Source: Aliidiomarina sedimenti (GTDB taxonomy: Bacteria; Pseudomonadota; Gammaproteobacteria; Enterobacterales; Alteromonadaceae). From it: 64,000 nucleotides of DNA. This document shows positions 7,682 to 16,507 of the stretch, piece by piece. Made by a program: the position numbers and the translations under genes. How positions within the stretch are numbered: position 1 is the stretch's first letter; every line of letters begins with the position of its first letter. The DNA is taken from the NCBI RefSeq assembly GCF_003986955.1, contig NZ_PIPN01000004.1, forward strand, positions 186,001 through 250,000, given 5' to 3'. The notes under the pieces are model-generated. The model had not been told where the DNA came from. It was given only the letters and a program-made list of their open reading frames with translations, and ran no database searches.

Positions 7682-10027
7682 ATGAAAGTCCTTCCCATGT
7701 TTGCTTTATCCGGTGTCATGAGCGCCCTACTGGCGGGTGCAGTTGGTGCTGAGGCCTCCGCCGCGGCAATGACCGAAGAAGAACTGGCGCGGATGGAAGT
7801 GATGGTGGTCACCGCCTCCGGTTTTGAACAGAAGCTGACCGATGCACCGGCCAGCGTCAGCGTTATCAGCCGCGAAGAGCTGCAGAACCGGCCCTACGCT
7901 GGTTTAGCAGACGCGTTACGTGACCTGGAAGGGGTTGATGTGGGTGCCGGGCAGGATAAAAACGGCAATATAAGTATCACTATGCGTGGCCTGCCGGCGG
8001 ATTACACCCTGATTCTGATTGATGGCCGCCGGCAAAGTGATATTGGCAACATTGGACCAAATAACTTCGGTAACAGCCAGTTCATGTACATGCCTCCGAT
8101 CGAAGCGATTGAACGCATTGAGGTGGTTCGCGGGCCGATGTCGACGCTTTATGGCGCGGATGCAATTGGTGGGGTGATCAATATTATTACGCGTAAGAAT
8201 ATGGACAGCTGGCACGGCAGTGCGACCGTCGGCGCGACCACGCAGACGGACTCGCAGTATGGCGACGACAGTAACCTCGAAGTTTACCTGACTGGGCCAC
8301 TGATCCCGAACCGGCTGTCGATGAGTGTGTATGGCAGCCTGTTTACCCGTGGCGATAGTGAACCGACCTATCAGGAAGCGTTGCCGCTACCCGACGGCAG
8401 CGTATGGGAAGACAGCGGTAGCTTCGGCGACCGTAAAATTGTTGGGGCTAAACTATACAATTCGGGGCTTAACCTGACCTTTACCCCCGATCAGGACCAC
8501 GATGTTGTAGTTGCCTATGATCAGGCTAATCAGCGCTACGACAACCGCTTAGGTCAGGTCGGAACCCTTGATCAGCCGGAGAGCTTATGGCGTGCACCAG
8601 GTGGCGTTGTGCAACCGCGCGTTGGCTACACCCCCTGGCAACGGGTTGAGCGTGAGCAGCTTGTGCTGTCGCATACCGGCCGTTGGGATTTCGGTACCAG
8701 CACCACCCAGATAACCCGTAGCCGCAGTGCCAACTATGGTCGTTCGTTGCCGTTGACGCTGGGTGAACGAGCACAGGTGCAAACGCTCTGGGATGAGGCG
8801 GTAACAGATCAGGGCATCGACCGCCCGGAGTTAACCAATGATATTCGTGCCGAGCTCGAAGCAAGCTTTCTGCCGCGGCCGATGCGAACGCTGCAAATTG
8901 ATAACCTGATCATAGACAGCAAATTAGAAAGCAGTGTCGGCAGCCACTTCTTCGTCGTCGGTGCGCAGTATTTTGATGCGGACATGGAAGACGGTGTATT
9001 TGGCATGTACGGTGACGATTTTGCTGACGGAGTTGTTCAGCGCCACCGGCAATGGGCTGTATTTGGCGAAGACAACTGGGATTTGAACCAGGATTTGACC
9101 CTGACCTATGGCCTGCGTTACGACGATCACCAGGTTTTCGGTGACCAGATCAGTCCGCGGGTCTATCTGACCCATCGTTATGGTGCGGACTGGACGCTGA
9201 AAGGTGGGCTAAGCACTGGCTATAAAACGCCGCAGCCAAACCAGCTGTTCCCGGGCATTGTCGGCTTCGGTGGCCAGGGTGTGCACCCGATGGTGGGCTC
9301 GCCGGACTTGCAACCAGAGACCAGCGTGAACTATGAGATGGCAGCATACTACGACAATGGCGATAACCTGAACGCCAATGTTACGGTTTTCTACAATGAT
9401 TTCGACGACAAGATCATCCGCCAGGATAATCTGCCCAACTGTGAAGTGGCGGCCAGCGGCCAGCGATGCGTGGATATCGGAGAAGGCTGGGCAGAGCTCG
9501 GATACACCGCCTTTTCGCAAAGCCAGAACGTTGACCAGGCAATCACCCAGGGCATCGAGGTGGCGGGGCGTTACCACTTCACTCCAGCGGTGTCATTGCG
9601 TGCCAACTACACCTTTACCGACAGTGAAGTGCGCAGTGGCGCCGACGCCGGTTTACCATTAGTGAATACCCCGGAGCACATGTTCAATACCAATCTGCGC
9701 TGGCAGGCAACCGACAAGCTAAGCCTTGCATTGCAGGCTGAAGTGCGCGGTGAACGTTTCCGGGGAACGGCCAATGTCAGTGGGCCTCAGGGGCCGGAGA
9801 CACAGAAACTCTATTACAAAGCGTATGAGCTGTTCCATTTGAGCGCTCAGTACCGGGTTAACGACAACCTGCGTTTCAATGCGCGGATTAATAACCTGCT
9901 CGACAATGATCTTTCCAGCCGCAGCTGTCTGCTGGCTGAGAATGAACTGGAGTACAGCTGCGCGCCGGATTACAACACGACTCAGCGCGCTCGCAGCCTT
10001 TGGGTGTCTGCGAACTACCAGTTTTAA
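7682..10027 (+). CDS. TonB-dependent catecholate-type ferric siderophore receptor
   Basis: A 781-residue outer-membrane receptor. A signal peptide covers about residues 1-28, a TonB-box-like stretch VMVVTAS follows at about 36-42, then the plug domain (APASVSVISREEL, ISITMRGLPADYTLILIDGRR, EAIERIEVVRGPMSTLYGADAIGGVINIIT) and a beta-barrel ending SLWVSANYQF with the terminal Phe required for BAM insertion. Plug motifs resemble the FepA/CirA/IroN group, so a catecholate siderophore or its breakdown product is the likely ligand; the exact one cannot be told. A Fur box lies 49 bp upstream and GCAGGAGC is the ribosome site. Divergent transcription from the PepSY operon ties uptake to probable reductive iron release. 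An intrinsic terminator follows. Confidence 0.9.
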   Translation: MKVLPMFALSGVMSALLAGAVGAEASAAAMTEEELARMEVMVVTASGFEQKLTDAPASVSVISREELQNRPYAGLADALRDLEGVDVGAGQDKNGNISITMRGLPADYTLILIDGRRQSDIGNIGPNNFGNSQFMYMPPIEAIERIEVVRGPMSTLYGADAIGGVINIITRKNMDSWHGSATVGATTQTDSQYGDDSNLEVYLTGPLIPNRLSMSVYGSLFTRGDSEPTYQEALPLPDGSVWEDSGSFGDRKIVGAKLYNSGLNLTFTPDQDHDVVVAYDQANQRYDNRLGQVGTLDQPESLWRAPGGVVQPRVGYTPWQRVEREQLVLSHTGRWDFGTSTTQITRSRSANYGRSLPLTLGERAQVQTLWDEAVTDQGIDRPELTNDIRAELEASFLPRPMRTLQIDNLIIDSKLESSVGSHFFVVGAQYFDADMEDGVFGMYGDDFADGVVQRHRQWAVFGEDNWDLNQDLTLTYGLRYDDHQVFGDQISPRVYLTHRYGADWTLKGGLSTGYKTPQPNQLFPGIVGFGGQGVHPMVGSPDLQPETSVNYEMAAYYDNGDNLNANVTVFYNDFDDKIIRQDNLPNCEVAASGQRCVDIGEGWAELGYTAFSQSQNVDQAITQGIEVAGRYHFTPAVSLRANYTFTDSEVRSGADAGLPLVNTPEHMFNTNLRWQATDKLSLALQAEVRGERFRGTANVSGPQGPETQKLYYKAYELFHLSAQYRVNDNLRFNARINNLLDNDLSSRSCLLAENELEYSCAPDYNTTQRARSLWVSANYQF

Positions 10028-10078
10028 TCAGTCTTTTCCTGTTCTGGGAATGCAGGTAGACTGAGTCTATCTGATGGT

Positions 10079-10117
10079 AAAAAAGCGTCCGGCCATGCAG
10101 TGCAGCGGACGCTTTTT
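10079..10117 (+). terminator. intrinsic terminator after the TonB receptor gene
   Basis: The stem AGCGTCCG (10084-10091) pairs with CGGACGCT (10106-10113), is flanked by an A-run and is followed by TTTTT. It is symmetrical enough to act in both directions and separates the iron receptor from the SMC operon that begins at 10138. Confidence 0.9.
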
Positions 10118-10137
10118 CATTTGCGAAGCCTTGTTTT

Positions 10138-13100
10138 ATGTCCCAGTTATTACGAATTATTTTAATCCATACCCACTTACCTGGCGTGATCGAGCTTGAT
10201 CTGCAGGGCCATGCCAACATCTGTGGTACCAACGCGTCGGGGAAAACTACCTTACAGCGCCTGATACCGGTTTTTTTTGGTGAACAGCCAAACCGGGTAG
10301 TGCCGAAAACCCGCGATCGTTTCGACGTGTTCTACCTGCCCTTCCAGAACTCATACCTGATTTACGACTATCAGCGGGCGGATGGCAGCCAGGCCCAGGT
10401 GGTACTAACGAAACGCAACGATGGCGTGGACTACCGTTTTGTTGATGCCCCATATGAACCAACCCAATACCTTGAGGAAACCGCAGATGGGGCGAAAGGG
10501 CTCGGCTATCATGCCTGGGCGCAGCGTCTGCGCGCGCTGGAAATAGAAAGCAGCCATAAAATCTCGGCCACCAGTGAGTACCGCGCTATTATTCAGAATG
10601 ACCTCAGTGCAATGCGCAATAACCGCAAAGATCAGCTTAAACTGCGCCAGTTAGCGGCCCGTTACGGGCTGGTAAGCGGCAGCCATCGGTTGCGCCATAT
10701 TGAAAAGCTGGTGAGTGCGGTGCATGCCAAAGAAGGCAAAATGGACACCCTCAAAAGCATGTTGGCGACAATTCTTGAGGAAGACGGCTATCAGCGCCCT
10801 GAAAATACCTTTAAGCCGGCAAAAATTAAGGCCTGGATTAAAGAAATGCGGCAGTTCATGCAGATGGATAATCTGCAGGCGTATTACGCTGAGATCGAAC
10901 AGTGTCTGGCAGATACGGCAGCCAGCAAGAGTCAGCTGTGGCAACTCAAACCTTTAGTGGAGCAGGATCGTAGCCAGTTACTCACGCAAACCGCCGATGT
11001 CGAAGCGCAGCTGAATACCCTGCATAAGCAACAGGACGAGCTGGATACCAGCTACCGGACACAAAAACGAGAGCTTGATGACGCCCAGAGTGAGACAGAA
11101 AGCCGCTACCAACAGGTCCAGCGCGACCTGGAGCTGGCGCAGTCGAAGCGTGACCGTTACCTCGATAGTGGCATCGAAGACGTCGCCCAGGACAGCAAAG
11201 AACTCCCCGCCTGGCAGCAAAAACTGGAAGAGCAAACCCGCCATTTGCAGCTGATGCTGGAAAAGAATGCGGATATTGCGCAGCAGCTGGATCAGCGTAA
11301 AAGTGAATTGAGTGAAGTGCTTGACCGTTTGCAGCGGAAAAACCAGCAGCGCTGTGACGAACTGCGCGCTGAGCAGGGGCAGATACGCTCAGTTCAGGAT
11401 GAAACCCTGACCCGCCTTCAGCAGCAGACTACTCAACAGGTTGAGCAGATGCAGCTTGATCTGCATGACGCTCTGCAGCGTCTGCAGCGTGAACAGGTCA
11501 GTCTGGAAACTCAGCTTAGCATTGCCCCGCTGGATGCCGATGAACGGGAACGTATGCAACTGGCCGATGCCCGTATTGAAGACGCTCAGCAGGCACTGGA
11601 AACCGCCACCGAGGTGCTTGCCCGGGAAGACGATACCGTGCAGCAACGGCGAACTCAGCGCGAACAGGCTGACCGTGAGTTGACGCAATGCCGCCAGCAA
11701 CTGCATCAGACTAAAGCGCGTTATAAGCAGTTGCAGGCGCAGGCCAACCCGGAACATGGCAGCCTGCGTCAGGCACTGCGTGAACACAAGCCGGACTGGG
11801 AGCAGAACCTTGGTAAGGTGCTGTCGGAGGAGCTACTTCAGCGGACCGACTTGTCACCGCGTTTCGGTGCTGGTGATGAGTCGCTGTATGGGCTGTCACT
11901 CGACCTCAGCGCAGTGGAGAGCCCGCATTTTGCGTTAGCCGAAGCGCAGCTGGAAACTGAACTACAGACAGCGGCTGATGCAGCGGCAACAGCAGAACAG
12001 CAGTGTGAACTTGCCGAATCAGCCTTAAGTAAAGCTCACCAGGCATATAAGGATGCAGAGCAGGTCGCTCAGCAGGCGCGTCAGGCACAACGCCGCTGTC
12101 AGCAGGATCTTGAGTACGCCCGTGACGGCAAAAAAAGGCTGCAGGCTGAGCAGGATGCTCTGATAAAAGAGCGCCAGCAGAGCAACCGTAAGCGCCTCAA
12201 AGTGTTGCAGGACGAAGAGCAAAAAACGCGTGAAAGTCATCAGCAACGATTGCAGCAAGTGCGTCATGACGCGAAGGCGCTTGAACTTGAACACAAAGCG
12301 GATTTTCAGGAACAGTTGAGTAAGCTGGAGGACGACATTAGCCAGTACGCTCGTCAGGTCGATGACATGCGCAGTGTTCATGCGCAACAGGTGAAAGAGC
12401 TGCAGGCACGGGTTAGCGACGAACTGGCCGAGGCTGGGGTCGACAGTAAGCAGCTACAGACTTTGAAGGCAGACACAGAAACTTTGCGCGAGCGGATAGC
12501 CAATACCAAAGAGCGCCAGCACGAACTCAGCGAGTACGATGATTTTATGCGCAGCACCTGGAACCGTTTGCGCCCGGGCTGGATGGAGCAGGAACAGCAA
12601 TTAAAGAGCACCCTGACCCGGCTCGACAGTGAACTGACTGACCTCAAGCAACAGACCAAACTGCAACGCAAAGCGTTGGAGCAGGAAGACAAACGTGGCA
12701 AAGAGCAGCTCCATCAGCAACAAAGCCTGAACAAAGAGCTGGACAATGCGCTGGCGCGTTTCAATGAGCTGACGCAGCACCGCGACTTTGCTGAGCCGGT
12801 ATCGGCAGCAAACGAGAGTAGTTTCGGCGATACCCGTGAACGCTTGCAGCGGATACTGGAAGCACTGAACAGTTACGCCCACAGTAGCCGCAAACTGCGA
12901 GAGCAATGCGAGCGCTTTAGCGCCACCCTGCGCCGTGATGCCAGCGCTGATTTTGAGCACATGATCGAACGAGAGTTTGCTACCCTAAGCGACAATGACA
13001 ATGTGCAGGAACACGCCCGGGTGCTTGGTGAGTTGCTGAATATTCTGCAGGACCAGCAGTCACAGATTGTGGAGCAAGGTCGCAACATTGGTGGCGGGCT

Positions 13101-13830
13101 GCAAAGCTTCTTTAAAGTTTTTGACGATATTAACCGCCGGGTCAGTCAATACAGCCGACGACTGACGGATGCGGTGGGTGACGAACTGGTGCTGGAAGGG
13201 ATCAGCCGTTCCGAGGTGCATATTTCTTCGACCATTGATGAGCTTAATTTCTGGCAACCGCTGAAAGAATTGAGTCAGTTGTTCCAGCAATGGAGTGAAT
13301 CCGGTCAGCGCCTGCCGCCGGAGGCTTACCTTGACCGCCTTGCCGATGTGGCCGAGCTGCTTCGCGCCGATCAGGACTACAGTCTGGAGTCGTTGCTTAA
13401 ACTCGAGCTGTACCTTAATGAAAGCGGATCAGAGCTGATTATTCGCAATGACCGGCAGTTGCTGGAGTCGTCCAGCCACGGCATGGCCTATCTGATTCTG
13501 TGCAAGTTTCTGCTGGCGTTTACGCGTTTGTTGCGGGGCGATAGCGCGGTGACTATTCACTGGCCGATTGATGAAATCGGTACACTTGCTTACCACAACG
13601 TAGAGAAGCTATTTCAGGCCTGCGACAGCAACGCGATTCACGTGGTGGGCGCGTTCCCGAACCCAGAGTCTGATGTCTTGCTGCTCTTCCGCCACCGGTA
13701 TCTGATTGAGCCGCACCCTGAGCTGAAAGGGAAAGGCCAGCTCAAGCGAATTCAGCCGCGCCAGTCACCGCTGAGCGCTAAGCTTGAGGCAACCCTGGCT
13801 GACCAGCACGTGATGGAGACAAGCAAATGA
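10138..13830 (+). CDS. MukB/MksB/JetC-like SMC ATPase
   Basis: A 1230-residue SMC-type ATPase, the motor of a predicted DNA-loop-extruding complex. The N-terminal head has Walker A GTNASGKT (residues 30-37). Long heptad-rich, Gln/Glu/Arg-rich coiled coils (about 240-540 and 610-1000) flank a globular hinge at about 545-600 (PDWEQNLGKVLSEELL, SLYGLSLDL). The C-terminal head has Walker B WPIDE (D1145, catalytic-type E1146). The expected ABC signature reads ESSSHGMAYL (about 1110-1119), unlike LSGGQ or the MukB form. Size and organisation match MukB/MksB/Wadjet JetC rather than Smc or RecN. The stop overlaps the next start in ATGA, giving translational coupling with the MukE-like and MukF-like genes. 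It could be a housekeeping condensin or a plasmid-restriction relative; no nuclease gene is present. Confidence 0.8.
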   Translation: MSQLLRIILIHTHLPGVIELDLQGHANICGTNASGKTTLQRLIPVFFGEQPNRVVPKTRDRFDVFYLPFQNSYLIYDYQRADGSQAQVVLTKRNDGVDYRFVDAPYEPTQYLEETADGAKGLGYHAWAQRLRALEIESSHKISATSEYRAIIQNDLSAMRNNRKDQLKLRQLAARYGLVSGSHRLRHIEKLVSAVHAKEGKMDTLKSMLATILEEDGYQRPENTFKPAKIKAWIKEMRQFMQMDNLQAYYAEIEQCLADTAASKSQLWQLKPLVEQDRSQLLTQTADVEAQLNTLHKQQDELDTSYRTQKRELDDAQSETESRYQQVQRDLELAQSKRDRYLDSGIEDVAQDSKELPAWQQKLEEQTRHLQLMLEKNADIAQQLDQRKSELSEVLDRLQRKNQQRCDELRAEQGQIRSVQDETLTRLQQQTTQQVEQMQLDLHDALQRLQREQVSLETQLSIAPLDADERERMQLADARIEDAQQALETATEVLAREDDTVQQRRTQREQADRELTQCRQQLHQTKARYKQLQAQANPEHGSLRQALREHKPDWEQNLGKVLSEELLQRTDLSPRFGAGDESLYGLSLDLSAVESPHFALAEAQLETELQTAADAAATAEQQCELAESALSKAHQAYKDAEQVAQQARQAQRRCQQDLEYARDGKKRLQAEQDALIKERQQSNRKRLKVLQDEEQKTRESHQQRLQQVRHDAKALELEHKADFQEQLSKLEDDISQYARQVDDMRSVHAQQVKELQARVSDELAEAGVDSKQLQTLKADTETLRERIANTKERQHELSEYDDFMRSTWNRLRPGWMEQEQQLKSTLTRLDSELTDLKQQTKLQRKALEQEDKRGKEQLHQQQSLNKELDNALARFNELTQHRDFAEPVSAANESSFGDTRERLQRILEALNSYAHSSRKLREQCERFSATLRRDASADFEHMIEREFATLSDNDNVQEHARVLGELLNILQDQQSQIVEQGRNIGGGLQSFFKVFDDINRRVSQYSRRLTDAVGDELVLEGISRSEVHISSTIDELNFWQPLKELSQLFQQWSESGQRLPPEAYLDRLADVAELLRADQDYSLESLLKLELYLNESGSELIIRNDRQLLESSSHGMAYLILCKFLLAFTRLLRGDSAVTIHWPIDEIGTLAYHNVEKLFQACDSNAIHVVGAFPNPESDVLLLFRHRYLIEPHPELKGKGQLKRIQPRQSPLSAKLEATLADQHVMETSK

Positions 13831-14450
13831 TTGAGCAATATGGACCTTTAGTGGAGCGTTTGCTGAGTGGCGCCTTTATTTGCCCTTTTAGTGACCCTGA
13901 TAACTACCGCCGGTTGCAGAATGACGAGGTGCGGCAAGCTTTGGATGAGTACCTGCGTCCACTGAACCGGCGATTGGCGCAAAGCCAGGGCAGCGGGGTG
14001 TATTTTCTCGGCTACCTGACCTTTGACGAACAGGCGCGTGATGTTCTTAAAAGCCAGTTTAGTCAGACCCTGCAGTCACTGATGCCGTTGCTGGAATGGA
14101 TGCTCATGGTGCAGGAAGCGCTGGGTCGCGACGGTGCGCTAACCGCAGGCGACAGCATTAAATTGCAGGAGTTTGTTCTTAAAACAGAAGACAACCAAAG
14201 CCTGCGTCACCGTTTGCAGCTGCTGGCCAATGATCGCTTTTTCAATTCACAGGCTGACTCTGTCGATGCGCAGGTAAAGCAAATCTTTAAACGCCTGCGC
14301 GAGCATGGCTATGTACGCCAGCCTCATGCCGAACGGCAGTACTTTGAAGTCACCGGAAAGGTCGATTACCTGGTTGACCTGGTCCGTTTTATTCGCGACG
14401 AAGAAAACCTGCCAGTCAGTGACGAAGCGGAGCAGGAGGCCTTGTTGTAA
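13827..14450 (+). CDS. MukE/MksE/JetB-like accessory (KITE) subunit
   Basis: A 207-residue protein, predicted to be the winged-helix KITE dimer that bridges the kleisin and the SMC heads. The N-terminus 'LLSGAFICPFSDPDNYRRLQ' and the following 'LDEYLRPLNRRL' resemble MksE/JetB openings. The second half (about 125-190: KTEDNQSLRHRLQLL, QVKQIFKRLREHGYV, YFEVTGKVDYLVDLVRFI) looks like a winged helix with a beta hairpin. Length suits MukE/MksE (about 200-240). The start ATG overlaps the SMC stop (ATGA) and its own TAA overlaps the next ATG (TAATG), so all three proteins are made in a coupled, probably stoichiometric way. Assignment rests on position and weak pattern similarity, not on a catalytic motif. 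Confidence 0.6.
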   Translation: MIEQYGPLVERLLSGAFICPFSDPDNYRRLQNDEVRQALDEYLRPLNRRLAQSQGSGVYFLGYLTFDEQARDVLKSQFSQTLQSLMPLLEWMLMVQEALGRDGALTAGDSIKLQEFVLKTEDNQSLRHRLQLLANDRFFNSQADSVDAQVKQIFKRLREHGYVRQPHAERQYFEVTGKVDYLVDLVRFIRDEENLPVSDEAEQEALL

Positions 14451-15751
14451 TGGTTTCAGCGACGCAGCCTGAATTTCGTGAGCAGCAGTTAACCAGCTCG
14501 ATGCTGGCGCTCGGCACTGAGCGCCTGGCGCTGATAGGTAAACACAGTTCGTTGCTGATGCAGGCGTATTTACAAGGTGAACTGGCTGAGAGCCAGTTGT
14601 CCGACCGCGCTATTCGCAAACTGGTGCAGGCAAACCTGATCTATCAGCCGGATGAAAGCCGTGGTTTTATACTACGCCCGCAACTGGCTGATCTGATTGC
14701 CAGTATGGTCACCGATGAGAACCGTCGCCATATCAATGCGGATGTGGCCGATAAGCTGGAAACCATTCGCCTGCGCGTGAAAACCTATCGCGACGCACAG
14801 CAACGGGGCGATACCACCAAAGCCCAGTTCCAACTGCAATTGCTGACCGGCCTGGTGCATGACTTAGGCGGACAGTTTGGCGAAGCCATCGACAGTTTGT
14901 GGCATCGACTGAACAGCAACTTTGGCTTTGTTGCCAGCCTGGCCGATAAAATTCGTGAAAACCACAGAGCGCAACAGCAAATAGGTCGCTTGCTGGACGG
15001 GCTCAACTATGTCGATTTCGCCGAGCTGATTGCCCTAGGTGAAGGCGACGTGCATTTGCGTAAGCTGCTGGTTAGTCAGCTGCAACGGCAGCTAAATGCC
15101 CACCATAGCAGCCTGCTTGAGGTTCAGCGACGCCTTGTTCAGCTTATGGGACGCTACCGCGAACAGCAGGCACGCAGTGTGCTGCTGACCAATATGGCCA
15201 GCTTTTTGCGCGAACACAGTAACTTTCAGGTTGGAGACTACGCCTGGCGCAGTCAGGTTCCTGAGTTGATAAACCAGGCTCAGCCTATTGTGCCCGCCGC
15301 CGCCATTAGCCTCGATCAGCATGCTGCGGTCGAGGTTGCCACCGGCTTGATGGCGAATATGCCGCGACCGGCTCTCAATAAAGAATCAGTGCCAAGCGAA
15401 CAAGCCGAACGTGTGGCGACGGTTGCGAATCAGGAGGTCGAAGCACGCCAGCAGGCGTTAAAAGCGGATGTGGAGGCGCTCTTACTGCACGTTGTTGACC
15501 AGCAGGGCAAACAACAGGCCGGGGTATCGGCACTGCAGTACCGGCGAGAAAAGAATCTCAACTGGGATGCGGAAGTCTGGCTGCTGCAGATCCTCGGCGA
15601 GTATCAGTCGTTACCGCCCCAGCAGCGTCATTTATTCAGCCTCCGGCGCGACGAGCAACGCGCCCATCCGTTCAATGATTTGCTGTTAATTGCCGATCTC
15701 GAACTTAGCTTTCAACCAGCGTCTCAAGGGCAAGCTCAATCATTGACGTGA
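14450..15751 (+). CDS. MukF/MksF/JetA-like kleisin subunit
   Basis: A 433-residue, largely alpha-helical protein, the predicted kleisin that closes the SMC ring. An N-terminal winged-helix-like segment (about residues 20-85: LALIGKHSSLLMQAYL, RAIRKLVQANLIY, GFILRPQLADLI) is followed by a helical domain (about 95-270), a flexible linker rich in Ala/Pro/Gln (about 285-330) and a C-terminal domain (about 335-425: NWDAEVWLLQILGEYQSLP, HPFNDLLLIADLELSF). This order, N-WHD, helical middle, linker, C-WHD, is that of MukF/MksF. The gene starts in the TAATG overlap with the KITE gene. Its last 47 bases overlap the end of convergent deoD, so no downstream fourth gene (JetD/MksG nuclease) exists on this strand. 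Confidence 0.6.
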   Translation: MVSATQPEFREQQLTSSMLALGTERLALIGKHSSLLMQAYLQGELAESQLSDRAIRKLVQANLIYQPDESRGFILRPQLADLIASMVTDENRRHINADVADKLETIRLRVKTYRDAQQRGDTTKAQFQLQLLTGLVHDLGGQFGEAIDSLWHRLNSNFGFVASLADKIRENHRAQQQIGRLLDGLNYVDFAELIALGEGDVHLRKLLVSQLQRQLNAHHSSLLEVQRRLVQLMGRYREQQARSVLLTNMASFLREHSNFQVGDYAWRSQVPELINQAQPIVPAAAISLDQHAAVEVATGLMANMPRPALNKESVPSEQAERVATVANQEVEARQQALKADVEALLLHVVDQQGKQQAGVSALQYRREKNLNWDAEVWLLQILGEYQSLPPQQRHLFSLRRDEQRAHPFNDLLLIADLELSFQPASQGQAQSLT

Positions 15752-16424
15752 ACGCCTGCTCGCGCTGCTTGCTGGTCACCGCAGCGCCCGTTTCGAGACA
15801 ATCTGAGACGGTTAGCAGGCAGACAGCCTGTTTTTGCAGTGTTTGCGCAATATGAAACAAAGCAAAGGCTTCCATTTCAACGGCGACACAGCCATAGTCA
15901 CGATAAATATCGCGGTAATCTTCAGCATCATGACGATAAAAGACGTCGCTGGAGTGAACCCGGGCGAGTTGCAGTCTGTCTTCAACACCCATGGCTCTGG
16001 CGGTGCTGAACAGTTGCATATTGAGGTCGTGGTGCGGGTAGGCAATTTTACTATCGTGGCCTGAGTAGAAGCGGGCAAAGGTCGATTCGGTCCAGGCACT
16101 GTTGGCCACCAGCACATCAAACAGAGTGAGCGCGCGGGTGTAAGCGCCGCAGCTGCCGACCCGAATAATTCGTTCCACATTGTACTGAGTGTATAGTTCG
16201 TGTGCGTAGATACCGAGACTCGGCATGCCCATCCCACTTCCCATTACGCTGACCGGCTGGCCTTTGTAGGTGCCGGTAAAGCCAAGCATATTGCGGACTT
16301 TGTTGAAGGGGGTGACATCACAGAGAAAATGCTCAGCAATGAACTTCGCCCGCAACGGGTCGCCAGGCATTAAAAGGTTGTGGGCTATAGCACCGGGTTC
16401 GGCTGCAATATGGGGTGTACTCAT
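15705..16424 (-). CDS. deoD: purine-nucleoside phosphorylase
   Basis: Catalyses phosphorolysis of purine (deoxy)ribonucleosides to free base and (deoxy)ribose-1-phosphate in nucleotide salvage. The 239-residue protein is full length for the hexameric bacterial DeoD type. Recognisable segments are the N-terminal 'TPHIAAEPGAIA..LLMPGDPLRAK', the phosphate-binding GSGMGMPS (about 64-71), RVGSCGAY (about 87-94), VAVEMEAFALF (about 178-188) and LTVSDCLETG near the end with the catalytic Asp. It is transcribed alone; its 3' end overlaps the kleisin gene by 47 bp. Two dGTPases in the window would supply deoxyguanosine, a natural substrate; that link is inference. Confidence 0.95.
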   Translation of the reverse strand: MSTPHIAAEPGAIAHNLLMPGDPLRAKFIAEHFLCDVTPFNKVRNMLGFTGTYKGQPVSVMGSGMGMPSLGIYAHELYTQYNVERIIRVGSCGAYTRALTLFDVLVANSAWTESTFARFYSGHDSKIAYPHHDLNMQLFSTARAMGVEDRLQLARVHSSDVFYRHDAEDYRDIYRDYGCVAVEMEAFALFHIAQTLQKQAVCLLTVSDCLETGAAVTSKQREQAFTSMIELALETLVES

Positions 16425-16507
16425 AAGCTCTGCAACTGGTTTAAAACGCTATTATAGGTGCAAAGAAGGTGAGTTTATTGATACACAGCAACGAATACAC
16501 GGACTAG

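Noticed and set aside
8526-8864. 112-codon minus-strand frame within the TonB receptor gene
   Set aside because: Antisense to the beta-barrel coding region and with no start context or recognisable sequence.
10138-15751. Call of a full Wadjet (JetABCD) defence system
   Set aside because: No JetD/toprim nuclease gene is present, the gene order is reversed, and no other defence genes are nearby, so defence function was not claimed.
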